Origin: Hedera helix
Lineage: Eukaryota > Streptophyta > Magnoliopsida > Apiales > Araliaceae
Length of the DNA stretch: 64,000 nt
Reading direction: 5' to 3'
NCBI GenBank assembly: GCA_947179155.2
Contig: OX359264.1
Span: 1,918,001 to 1,982,000 of the forward strand
Of the stretch, positions 1 to 9,965 are shown one piece after another. A program made the position numbers and the translations under genes. The stretch's first letter is position 1, and each line of letters opens with the position of its first letter. The notes beneath the pieces were generated by a model. It did not search any database and was not told the DNA's origin. It saw only the letters and a program-made list of their open reading frames with translations.

Positions 1-2471
1 AACGTTCAGATCAATAATAGCAGCGGAATGAGTAATCTATTAGAAGAATAATGCAGACTATAATGTCCACTCGGTTCTCTTTTTAGGAAAAACATCATCA
101 ACTTTTATCATCTGAAATATCATTAGTCAAGATAATACAAATTCACAGTTCCTGATCATAATCATGCAGATCAACAGTTCATCTTTGCACTACGGGCCAA
201 AGACATTCAATATAACACCAACGGTCATGATTATACCAGATTCAGCCTTTGGTCATAATCATACCAAACAACAGTTCATCTTTGCACTACGGGCCAAAGA
301 GAACATTCACCACGTGCCATAAAAGACACCGAACAGATGTATCGCCTTTAACCTATTATATCGCCTTTAACCTATCATCTGTTCAACAAATATATCACAT
401 CTGTGCCCCCGGCCACAGATATTCACAACAGCTTGATTTTTGGATGATTAGAATGATATAAATGATGAATAGAAGAAATAGGATAACAATAAGTATCGGA
501 AGTTTACTTTGTACAGATTCAAATAATGTCCAAATTGTCAACATAATGTGGAGTGAAATTTAAAAATGATATTCAAGATCCACAGTTCAGAATAACGGTT
601 ACAATTCAATAGAAAGGTTCACGTAAATAGGAAGGTTCAGTTGAAATAATGAAGTTCAACTATTATGGAACATATAATATTTTCAGGAATTATAGAAGCA
701 ATAGTTCCATAATAAATTTCGATTTAGGAGTATGAAAGAAAATAATATCCCTTACCGTAGCAGGTTTGATTAACAAAAGGTGAAGGAAATTAATACAAAG
801 GGTTATTCACCAACAGGCGGCAATCCGCTCCGTAAGGTTATTCCCACAATTTAATAGAATTTGAGTACAAAGAGTTATTCACCAAACAGGCGGCAATCCG
901 CTCCGTAAGGTTATTCTCAGAGATTAATAATGAATGAATACGAAAGGTTATTCACCAACAGGCGGCAATCCGCTCCGTAAGGTTATTCCCACAATTTAAT
1001 ACATGGAAATAAAAGGCACGTCTTATGAGTAAGGAAGAAACAATATTATTATCGAGAATCAAATAATGATAATCCCTTACCATAGTATGTTTGAATAATG
1101 GAAGATGAAAAAGATGGTATCCCTTACCGTAACACGTGACTGGATATTGATTTAAATGAGGTTGATTAACTTGAACAGTACACGTATACTTATAGATCTT
1201 CACAAATACTCAAGATGACTTAAGTACACTTAGAGAGAACTTTCACAAGAAGTATTTAGAGAGAGAAAGAAAGAACAAGTAAGGAAGTTTATGAAAAATC
1301 CTTAAGTTAAGGCTTCTATTTATAGCCAAAAATCTTATCATTCATTTAATCTAAACCATTCATTTAAAGATCACCTTTTAATCTACACCATCCATTTCAA
1401 ATATTATATTATCTTTAATCTACACCATTCATTTCATATCACCTAATAATCACCTAACTTTATATTATAAACAAATCAATTTAATTATTCAACAATAATT
1501 CACACTTTAATCTACACCATTCATTTCATATCACCTAATAATCACCTAACTTTATATTATAAACAAATCAATTCAATTATTCAACAATAATTCACACTTT
1601 AATCTACACCATTCATTTCATATCACCTAATAATCACCTAACTTTATATTATAAACAAATAACTTTATCAATTCAATTATTATGACTAATTGTTATAAAT
1701 ACAGTATAGTTAGCTCTTAGATATCAAGTCAATAAATTAATGAAATACAACTGTTTAAATAACATCATAATAGAGATAACAATAATGTAAAATAAAGCAT
1801 ACGTTACTGTGTAATGACAATTATTGATTCAATAATGTGAATTACTGTGCATATGTTAATGTGACAATTATTAGGTTCAATAATTTTAAAAACAGTGCAA
1901 CAACAATTATTGACTCAATGATATAAAATACAGTGTAATGACAATTATTAAATCAATAATGCAAAATACTGTGTAACAACAATTATTGAATTGATAATAT
2001 AAAATATTATGCAGTGACAATTATCGATGAAATGATGCGTAACAGTTACGGTGTCAATTATCAGACCAATAATATGAGACACTATGCAATACCGTGTGTT
2101 ACTGTAGAGTACCGTGTGCTACAGAAAATACCATAAACTACCGTATGCTACTATTCTTTTATCACTGGTATTTTAACAGTTCCGTTGACTATTTTTATTT
2201 AAAAAGGTTACTTCTGTCGTTTTCTATATCCGACAAATATTCCGTTGTGGGGTCCACCAATAATTTATTATTTCGGCGCCGTCGTACGGCACGAATATTC
2301 CCCGACCAAACGAATATTCCCCGACAAAGCGAATATTGTCCGACAAAATAAAATTTGCACATAACATCCTTAACTTTCAATTTTGTTAATTTAACCACTT
2401 ACTGTTTAAAAAAAAAATATCTATATGAAGAAAAATTAAATTTTGTATTTCATAAAATTCGGGGTCTTACA
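1..2471 (-). repeat. 3' LTR of left chromovirus copy (partial)
   Basis: On the minus strand the LTR starts at 2471 with TGTAAGACCCC, directly after a purine-rich tract (2472-2485). It is homologous to the right LTR up to position 10744, so about 400 bp of its 3' end lie outside the window. It carries the same internal tandem arrays as the right LTR but has three instead of four copies of the 73-bp unit (roughly 800-1000). The 92-bp unit array lies at about 1380-1680. Several short ORFs here are chance readings of LTR sequence. Confidence 0.9.
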
Positions 2472-4534
2472 ACCTCCCCTCCTTATGAAATTTCGTCCCC
2501 GAAATTGACGTACCTGACATATCGAAGAGGTAAGGATACTTAGATTTCATCTCAGATTCTAGCTCCCAGGTCATTTCCTCAGTATCTTGGTTCCTCCATA
2601 AAACCTTAACTTGAGGTATAACCTTTGAGCGTAGGATCTGCTCCTTCTTATCCAGGATCTTAACAGGTACCTCCTCGTATGTTAAATCCTCTGCTATAAC
2701 GTCTGGTTCTAACTCAATGACGTGGTTTGGGTCCTTCACATATTTACGTAACATAGATATGTGAAAAACGTTATGGATGCGAGACATACTTGGTGGTAGG
2801 GCTAGTCTGTAGGCTACGGTTCCTATTCGATCGAGGATTTCAAATGGGCCAATAAATCGAGGGTTGAGCTTTCCTCTCTTTCCGAATCTCGTAACCCCTT
2901 TCCATGGAGAAACACGTAAGAATACATGATCTCCGACGTTGAAACTTTCGTCTCTCCGATGAAAATCAGCATAACTCTTTTGTCGTTCTTGTGCGGTCTG
3001 TATTCGTTGTCGGATCATTTGGATCTTTTCGGTCGTCAAGCGTACCAACTCGGGTCCCAACAATTTTGCTTCTCCTACCTCATTCCAACATATTGGAGAG
3101 CGACACTTCCTTCCATACAAAGCCTCGAATGGAGCCATGCCTATGCTTGCTTGGTAACTGTTGTTGTAAGAAAATTCCACCAATGGCAAGTACTTATCCC
3201 AACTTCCTTTGAAGTCTAATACACAAAGTCTCAAAAGATCTTCGAGGGTCTGGATCGTCCTTTCCGATTGTCCGTCCGTTTGAGGATGGTATGCAGAACT
3301 AAAACGTAGTTCAGTGCCCATAGCTTTTTGTAGACTGATCCAAAAGCGTGAAGTGAATCTAGGATCTCGATCAGAAACTATGGAAACTGGCATGCCATGC
3401 AATCTCACGATCTTATTTATGTACATACCGACAAGACGTTCAAGTGAAAAGTTTTCTCGTATAGGCAAGAAATGAGTAGATTTGGTCAATCTATCTACGA
3501 TCACCCAAATTGCATCTAAGCCTTGAGAAACTTTTGGAAGACCCGTCACGAAGTCCATATTGATGTGTTCCCACTTCCATTTGGGAACTTCAAGTGATTG
3601 TAATGGACCTTTAGGAACTTGATGCTCTGCCTTGACACGTTGACAAGTTAGGCACCTTTGAGATAAACTCTGCAATCTCTCTTTTCATATTGTTCCACCA
3701 AAATGTATGTCGAAGATCTCGATACATCTTGGTACCTCCTGGGTGGATTGCAAACGGCGTGTTGTGTGCCTCCATCATGATTTTATGCTTTAATTCAGGA
3801 TCGTTAGGAACACAGAGTCGAGAGTTGACTCGAAGTATTCCTTTCTCGTCGATTCTTGCTTCGGGAATGGCACCTTCTTGTACTTTCTTTATCATGTTTA
3901 TCAGTTCCGGATCGGTAGCTTGAGCAGCTTTAATTTTATCGATTAAAGTTGGTTCTACTCGCACGTGAGCAATCTTCGAGTGGGTCCCTGGTGTCTTTAG
4001 CTCTATCTCCATCTTTTGCAAGTCGTACAAAATACACTTTTGTGTTGTCAGCAGTGCACTTGTACTTGCATAAGATTTTCTGCTCAAAGCGTCAGCTACA
4101 ACGTTCGCCTTTCCCGGGTGATACTGGATTGTGTGGTCATAATCCTTTAACAGTTCAAGCCAACGTCGTTGTCGCATGTTGAGTTCCTTCTGGGTGAAGA
4201 AATACTTGAGACTTTTATGATCCGTATAGATATCCACTTTTTCTCCGTACAAGTAGTGTCTCCAGATCTTCAACGCGAAAACGACTGCTGCCAACTCTAG
4301 ATCATGAGTAGGATAATTTTTCTCATAATCTTTGAGTTGTCGAGAGGCGTAGGCTATAACCTTTCCATGTTGCATAAGGACACAGCCTAGACCTTTGCCA
4401 GAAGCATCGCTGTAGATAACAAATTCTCCTGATCCTGATGGTATGGTCAGAACAGGAGCTGAAACAAGTCTCCTCTTGAGTTCTTGAAAACTCTTCTCGC
4501 ATTCCTCGCTCGATATAAGTTTTGTACTAGAATG
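2467..4534 (-). pseudogene. Broken pol: RNase H, integrase and chromodomain-like tail (left copy)
   Basis: Two minus-strand ORFs, 4375-3611 (254 codons) and 3675-2467 (402 codons), together cover RNase H, the HHCC zinc region, the DDE integrase core and a chromodomain-like end. They overlap because of a 1-bp insertion in a short T run (plus strand) near 3657-3659. The right copy reads through this site. The rest of the protein is nearly identical to the right copy, with a few substitutions. The frame opens upstream of the first Met at about 4511-4555, where the reverse transcriptase deletion joins it. It cannot make an intact polyprotein. Confidence 0.9.
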
Positions 4535-4681
4535 AATGATACCGATATCTAGTAATTAAACTTTCAACTCTTGGTGTTCTATGGGAGTCATTTGGTGTGG
4601 GACTTTAAAAATGGGCTTAGTGCCGGGTTCAAGATCGATACAGAATTCAATTTCACGGTTTGGGGTAAGCCAGAAAGTTCC

Positions 4682-5371
4682 TCAGAAAAAAACGTCAGGA
4701 AACTCATTAACAATGGGAATATCATTCAAGTTTGACGTGTTTTTGTTCAAATCAGTGACATGAGCTAAAAAGGCTTGACATCCGTTTTTCAATAAACGAA
4801 TGGCTTTATGGCTAGAAATAACAGTTATAGATTTCAATGGTTTAGTTGCTTGAATTTGCATGACAGGTTGATTAGGAATATGAAAACTAATAATCTTATG
4901 AAAACAATCAATTTTAGCATGATGGGTAGTCAACCAATCAATTCCTAAAATCACATCAAATTCACGCATCTCCAAAGAAATAAGGTCAACAGGTAATGTG
5001 AGGTTGTTGATTTGAACTAGGCAAGATTTATAGATAGTAAATGTAATAGGTATTTCTCCCAATGAGGTTTCAACTGATAAGACAAGATTTAAGTTTTCAA
5101 TAGTCAAATTTAAACGTTGAGTACATATAGGTGAGATAAAAGAGTGGATAGAGCCAGTATCTAATATGGCATAGACTTCACGAGAATTTATGAATAGCTT
5201 ACCGGTTATCACCTCATTCGGTTTCTTGACTGTTATCGTCAAATCGAATCCCGAATACTTCATTCGGATCTTCACGTATTTCAACCATGGGAATACCACT
5301 GAATAATTTTCTAGCAAACTGTTTCTCGGGTTCATCAACTTCATCAGTAGTAAGGTACCAATGATTTCCAT
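4682..5371 (-). pseudogene. Retropepsin-like aspartic protease region of the left chromovirus
   Basis: The 229-codon reading contains the protease active-site motif LDTGS followed by HSFIS, and the downstream VILGIDWL block typical of plant Ty3/gypsy proteases. Retropepsins cut the Gag-Pol polyprotein. The frame stops at 4682 in a run of seven T (minus-strand sense), where the right copy has six, so protease is not joined in frame to the rest of pol. The C-terminal 37 codons lie inside the left inverted-repeat arm. The rest is unique spacer, so the right copy has lost its protease. The first 50 or so codons overlap the ORF at 5214-5834 in another frame and may not be translated. Confidence 0.8.
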
Positions 5372-5893
5372 TAAAATAGTATTTTCGATAGACTGCAGTT
5401 TCCACGATAGTGACTAACTTAACCTGAATTCCTCTAAATTGTAACGCCCAAAAGTATAGAAACATCATTTTTAAATAATCTTGGAAATCATAGCTGGAAC
5501 ACCATAAATCCCAAAGACTAATATGAAAAGTCCATATATTCTGATCCTTTGTTATAGAGCATAACCAGGTGATTTCACTCTCCCAATTAGTGAGTAAATT
5601 AAAGGCAATAATTTCCGCAAGTTCGTTACTTCCTTTAATTGCTTCTAAGAATGGATCTGGAACGACTGTAGCAGAGCTTTCACCTTCATCCTTACTGGAT
5701 AGAACACGCATAATTTTTGCCTTAGGCAAATGATTCAACTCTGAGTTTGTAAGAAGATTATTCGTCGCCTCTTGTTTTGCAGCTACATTTGTTTCGGTAA
5801 TTTCATAGTTAACCTCCTGATTTCCAGATGCCATAATTAACTGTGGTCACAAAATAAATGTTAGTTCAAATAAACTGAAACAAATGTTAGTTC
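4794..5893. other. Unique spacer between the inverted-repeat arms
   Basis: Pairing of the arms ends at 4793 on the left and 5894 on the right, where the shared sequence begins ATTGAAAAACGG. The 1.1 kb between them belongs to the left copy (protease and unknown ORF). A short direct repeat, AATGTTAGTTCA, occurs twice close to the right junction (around 5858 and 5883), which could be a footprint of the joining event. Confidence 0.85.
5214..5834 (-). CDS. Unrecognised 206-residue ORF in the inverted-repeat spacer
   Basis: An uninterrupted minus-strand ORF starts with ATG at 5834. The product is rich in Trp, Tyr and acidic residues, with an acidic N-terminal third (for example SSKDEGESSA) and a Trp/Phe-rich centre (FHISLWDLW). 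I see no CCHC zinc knuckle and no recognisable retrotransposon gag domain, although it sits where gag would precede protease. Its 3' end overlaps the protease ORF by about 158 bp in a different frame. It may be a divergent gag, a captured host or viral fragment, or a remnant. Function is not assignable by eye. Confidence 0.45.
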   Translation of the reverse strand: MASGNQEVNYEITETNVAAKQEATNNLLTNSELNHLPKAKIMRVLSSKDEGESSATVVPDPFLEAIKGSNELAEIIAFNLLTNWESEITWLCSITKDQNIWTFHISLWDLWCSSYDFQDYLKMMFLYFWALQFRGIQVKLVTIVETAVYRKYYFNGNHWYLTTDEVDEPEKQFARKLFSGIPMVEIREDPNEVFGIRFDDNSQETE

Positions 5894-5894
5894 A

Positions 5895-6310
5895 TTGAAA
5901 AACGGATGTCAAGCCTTTTTAGCTCATGTCACTGATTTGAACAAAAACACGTCAAACTTGAATGATATTCCCATTGTTAATGAGTTTCCTGACGTTTTTT
6001 CTGAGGAACTTTCTGGCTTACCCCAAACCGTGAAATTGAATTCTGTATCGATCTTGAACCCGGCACTAAGCCCATTTTTAAAGTCCCATACCAAATGGCT
6101 CCCATAGAACACCAAGAGTTGAAAGTTTAATTACTAGATATCGGTATCATTCATTCTAGTACAAAACTTATATCGAGCGAGGAATGCGAGAAGAGTTTTC
6201 AAGAACTCAAGAGGAGACTTGTTTCAGCTCCTGTTCTGACCATACCATCAGGATCAGGAGAATTTGTTATCTACAGCGATGCTTCTGGCAAAGGTCTAGG
6301 CTGTGTCCTT
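5895..6310 (+). pseudogene. Protease-RT linker fused across a reverse transcriptase deletion
   Basis: The reading NEFPDVFSEELSGLP (about 5977-6020) is the conserved segment before plant Ty3 reverse transcriptases. A 1-bp deletion shortly after it shifts the frame, and the expected MAPIEHQELK block reappears in another frame at about 6090-6125, followed by a TAA at 6128-6130. After LLDIGII the sequence jumps directly to the SFQELKRRL block that normally follows the RT thumb. The RT fingers and palm, including the YxDD catalytic motif, are therefore missing. The left copy carries the same stop and the same deletion (around 4511-4558). Confidence 0.8.
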
Positions 6311-8218
6311 ATGCAACATGGAAAGGTTATAGCCTATGCCTCTCGACAACTCAAAGATTATGAGAAAAATTATCCTACTCATGATCTAGAGTTGGCAGCA
6401 GTCGTTTTCGCGTTGAAGATCTGGAGACACTACTTGTACGGAGAAAAAGTGGATATCTATACGGATCATAAAAGTCTCAAGTATTTCTTCACCCAGAAGG
6501 AACTCAACATGCGACAACGACGTTGGCTTGAGCTGTTGAAGGATTATGACCACACAATCCAGTATCACCCGGGAAAGGCGAACGTTGTAGCTGACGCTTT
6601 GAGCAGAAAATCTTATGCAAGTACAAGTGCACTGCTGACAACACAAAAGTGTATTTTGTACGACTTGCAAAAGATGGAGATAGAGCTAAAGACACCAGGG
6701 ACCCACTCGAAGATTGCTCACGTGCGAGTAGAACCAACTTTAATCGATAAAATTAAAGCTGCTCAAGCTACCGATCCGGAACTGATAAACATGATAAAGA
6801 AAGTACAAGAAGGTGCCATTCCCGAAGCAAGAATCGACGAGAAAGGAATACTTCGAGTCAACTCTCGACTCTGTGTTCCTAACGATCCTGAATTAAAGCA
6901 TAAAATCATGATGGAGGCACACAACACGCCGTTTGCAATCCACCCAGGAGGTACCAAGATGTATCGAGATCTTCGACATACATTTTGGTGGAACAATATG
7001 AAAAGAGAGATTGCGGAGTTTATCTCAAGGTGCCTAACTTGTCAACGTGTCAAGACAGAACATCAAGTTCCTAAAGGTCCATTACAATCACTTGAAGTTC
7101 CCAAATGGAAGTGGGAACACATCAATATGGACTTCGTGACGGGTCTTCCAAAAGTTTCTCAAGGCTTAGATGCAATTTGGGTGATCGTAGATAGATTGAC
7201 CAAATCTACTCATTTCTTGCCTATACGAGAAAACTTTTCACTTGAACGTCTTGCCGGTATGTACATAAATAAGATCGTGAGATTGCATGGCATGCCAGTT
7301 TCCATAGTTTCTGATCGAGATCCTAGATTCACTTCACGCTTTTGGATCAGTCTACAAAAAGCTATGGGCACTGAACTACGTTTTAGTTCTGCATACCATC
7401 CTCAAACGGACGGACAATCGGAAAGGACGATCCAGACCCTCGAAGATCTTTTGAGACTTTGTGTATTAGACTTCAAAGGAAGTTGGGATAAGTACTTGCC
7501 ATTGGTGGAATTTTCTTACAACAACAGTTACCAAGCAAGCATAAGCATGACTCCATTCGAGGCATTGTATGGAAGGAAGTGTCGCTCTCCAATATGTTGG
7601 AATGAGGTAGGAGAAGCAAAATTGTTGGGACCCGAGTTGGTACGCTTGACGACCGAAAAGATCCAAATGATCCGACAACGAATACAGACCGCACAAGAAC
7701 GACAAAAGAGTTATGCTGATCTTCATCGGAGAGACGAAAGTTTCAACGTCGGAGATCATGTATTCTTACGTGTTTCTCCATGGAAAGGGGTTACGAGATT
7801 CGGAAAGAGAAGAAAGCTCAACCCTCGATTTATTGGCCCATTTGAAATCCTCGATCGAATAGGAACCGTAGCCTACAGACTAGCCCTACCACCAAGTATG
7901 TCTCGCATCCATAACGTTTTTCACATATCTATGTTACGTAAATATGTGAAGGACCCAAACCACGTCATTGAGTTAGAACCAGACGTTATAGCAGAGGATT
8001 TAACATACGAGGAGGTACCTGTTAAGATCCTGGATAAGAAGGAGCAGATCCTACGCTCAAAGGTTATACCTCAAGTTAAGGTTTTATGGAGGAACCAAGA
8101 TACTGAGGAAATGACCTGGGAGCTAGAATCTGAGATGAAATCTAAGTATCCTTACCTCTTCGATATGTCAGGTACGTCAATTTCGGGGACGAAATTTCAT
8201 AAGGAGGGGAGGTTGTAA
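6311..8218 (+). CDS. RNase H-integrase-chromodomain-like polyprotein segment (right copy)
   Basis: This is an intact 635-codon ORF. In frame, coding similarity extends upstream to 6131, so the first Met is not the true start. Residues 1-100 are RNase H (TDHKSLKYFF at 51-60, ADALSRK at 94-100). An HHCC zinc region uses H204, H211, C241 and C244. The integrase core has D274, D335 and E371, which is the D-D(35)-E spacing. The last 150 or so residues hold the GPF/Y-type segment (FIGPFEILDRIG) and a chromodomain-like tail. Integrase would insert the cDNA, and the tail may direct it to heterochromatin. The stop codon lies inside the LTR start. Without RT it could act only in trans. Confidence 0.9.
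   Translation: MQHGKVIAYASRQLKDYEKNYPTHDLELAAVVFALKIWRHYLYGEKVDIYTDHKSLKYFFTQKELNMRQRRWLELLKDYDHTIQYHPGKANVVADALSRKSYASTSALLTTQKCILYDLQKMEIELKTPGTHSKIAHVRVEPTLIDKIKAAQATDPELINMIKKVQEGAIPEARIDEKGILRVNSRLCVPNDPELKHKIMMEAHNTPFAIHPGGTKMYRDLRHTFWWNNMKREIAEFISRCLTCQRVKTEHQVPKGPLQSLEVPKWKWEHINMDFVTGLPKVSQGLDAIWVIVDRLTKSTHFLPIRENFSLERLAGMYINKIVRLHGMPVSIVSDRDPRFTSRFWISLQKAMGTELRFSSAYHPQTDGQSERTIQTLEDLLRLCVLDFKGSWDKYLPLVEFSYNNSYQASISMTPFEALYGRKCRSPICWNEVGEAKLLGPELVRLTTEKIQMIRQRIQTAQERQKSYADLHRRDESFNVGDHVFLRVSPWKGVTRFGKRRKLNPRFIGPFEILDRIGTVAYRLALPPSMSRIHNVFHISMLRKYVKDPNHVIELEPDVIAEDLTYEEVPVKILDKKEQILRSKVIPQVKVLWRNQDTEEMTWELESEMKSKYPYLFDMSGTSISGTKFHKEGRL
8200..8213 (+). promoter_or_regulatory. Polypurine tract of right chromovirus
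   Basis: A purine-rich stretch (AAGGAGGGGAGG, then T) ends exactly where the LTR begins at TGTAAGACC. This is the plus-strand primer position in Ty3-type reverse transcription. The mirror copy lies at 2472-2485. Confidence 0.8.
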
Positions 8219-8639
8219 GACCCCGAATTTTATGAAATACAAAATTTAATTTTTCTTCATATAGATATTTTTTTTTTAAACAGTAAGTGGTTAAATTAAC
8301 AAAATTGAAAGTTAAGGATGTTATGTGCAAATTTTATTTTGTCGGACAATATTCGCTTTGTCGGGGAATATTCGTTTGGTCGGGGAATATTCGTGCCGTA
8401 CGACGGCGCCGAAATAATAAATTATTGGTGGACCCCACAACGGAATATTTGTCGGATATAGAAAACGACAGAAGTAACCTTTTTAAATAAAAATAGTCAA
8501 CGGAACTGTTAAAATACCAGTGATAAAAGAATAGTAGCATACGGTAGTTTATGGTATTTTCTGTAGCACACGGTACTCTACAGTAACACACGGTATTGCA
8601 TAGTGTCTCATATTATTGGTCTGATAATTGACACCGTAA

Positions 8640-8880
8640 CTGTTACGCATCATTTCATCGATAATTGTCACTGCATAATATTTTATATTATCAATTCAAT
8701 AATTGTTGTTACACAGTATTTTGCATTATTGATTTAATAATTGTCATTACACTGTATTTTATATCATTGAGTCAATAATTGTTGTTGCACTGTTTTTAAA
8801 ATTATTGAACCTAATAATTGTCACAGTAACATATGCACAGTAATTCACATTATTGAATCAATAATTGTCATTACACAGTA
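8640..8880 (+). repeat. About 38-bp array of palindromic motifs in the LTR
   Basis: Five to six imperfect units each pair a small palindrome of the type ATTATTGAATCAATAAT with a CACAGTATTTT-like segment, at about 38-bp spacing (for example 8714, 8752 and 8790). The mirror array is at about 1800-2045 in the left LTR, and a degenerate version is in the solo LTR (19500-19700). It may be a cis-regulatory array. No function is shown. Confidence 0.7.
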
Positions 8881-9028
8881 ACGTATGCTTTATTTTACAT
8901 TATTGTTATCTCTATTATGATGTTATTTAAACAGTTGTATTTCATTAATTTATTGACTTGATATCTAAGAGCTAACTATACTGTATTTATAACAATTAGT
9001 CATAATAATTGAATTGATAAAGTTATTT

Positions 9029-9290
9029 GTTTATAATATAAAGTTAGGTGATTATTAGGTGATATGAAATGAATGGTGTAGATTAAAGTGTGAATTATTG
9101 TTGAATAATTGAATTGATTTGTTTATAATATAAAGTTAGGTGATTATTAGGTGATATGAAATGAATGGTGTAGATTAAAGTGTGAATTATTGTTGAATAA
9201 TTAAATTGATTTGTTTATAATATAAAGTTAGGTGATTATTAGGTGATATGAAATGAATGGTGTAGATTAAAGATAATATAATATTTGAAA
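9029..9290 (+). repeat. 92-bp tandem repeat in LTR, three copies
   Basis: Units begin with GTTTATAATATAAAG at 9029, 9121 and 9213, so the period is exactly 92 bp. Each includes GGTGATATGAAATGAATGG. The left LTR has the mirror array at about 1380-1680. Confidence 0.85.
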
Positions 9291-9689
9291 TGGATGGTGT
9301 AGATTAAAAGGTGATCTTTAAATGAATGGTTTAGATTAAATGAATGATAAGATTTTTGGCTATAAATAGAAGCCTTAACTTAAGGATTTTTCATAAACTT
9401 CCTTACTTGTTCTTTCTTTCTCTCTCTAAATACTTCTTGTGAAAGTTCTCTCTAAGTGTGCTTAAGTCATCTTGAGTATTTGTGAAGATCTATAAGTATA
9501 CGTGTACTGTTCAAGTTAATCAACCTCATTTAAATCAATATCCAGTCACGTGTTACGGTAAGGGATACCATCTTTTTCATCTTCCATTATTCAAACATAC
9601 TATGGTAAGGGATTATCATTATTTGATTCTCGATAATAATATTGTTTCTTCCTTACTCATAAGACGTGTCTTTTATTTCCATGTATTAA

Positions 9690-9965
9690 ATTGTGGGAAT
9701 AACCTTACGGAGCGGATTGCCGCCTGTTGGTGAATAACCTTTCGTATTCATTCATTATTAATCTCTGAGAATAACCTTACGGAGCGGATTGCCGCCTGTT
9801 TGGTGAATAACTCTTTGTACTCAAATTCTATTAAATTGTGGGAATAACCTTACGGAGCGGATTGCCGCCTGTTTGGTGAATAACTCTTTGTACTCAAATT
9901 CTATTAAATTGTGGGAATAACCTTACGGAGCGGATTGCCGCCTGTTGGTGAATAACCTTTTGTAT
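9690..9965 (+). repeat. About 73-bp tandem repeat in LTR, four copies
   Basis: Each unit carries TTACGGAGCGGATTGCCGCC followed by a GGTGAATAAC segment. The third and fourth copies start 73 bp apart (9838 and 9911). The GC-rich core stands out in an AT-rich LTR. The left LTR has only three copies (about 800-1000), so the array has changed length since the arms separated. Confidence 0.85.

Larger units (their letters stand above)
1..5834 (-). mobile_element. Ty3/gypsy chromovirus (Tekay/Del-like), left copy, rearranged and cut by window edge
   Basis: Read on the minus strand, this copy runs from an unrecognised ORF and a retropepsin (spacer, 4794-5893) through RNase H and integrase to a chromodomain-like tail and a 3' LTR that continues past position 1. 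Positions 1-4793 match 5894-10744 in reverse complement at very high identity, with only scattered substitutions, 1-bp indels and one repeat-copy difference. No 5' LTR, primer-binding site or recognisable gag is visible. The reverse transcriptase core is missing. Clade assignment rests on domain order, the chromodomain-like C terminus and the long LTR that starts TGTAAGACCCC. Confidence 0.9.

Noticed and set aside
249..461. Short ORFs in the LTRs (around 249, 952, 2094 and mirror copies at 8334, 9482 and 10284)
   Set aside because: They are mirror-image readings of LTR repeat sequence on both arms, with no domain features and no independent conservation.
2926..4182. Plus-strand ORFs of 73-97 codons across the left pol, and their mirrors at 6386-7759
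   Set aside because: They are antisense shadows of RNase H and integrase.
9690..9965. CRISPR-like array from the regularly spaced 73-bp repeat
   Set aside because: The units are contiguous tandem repeats in an LTR of a plant genome, without variable spacers or cas genes.
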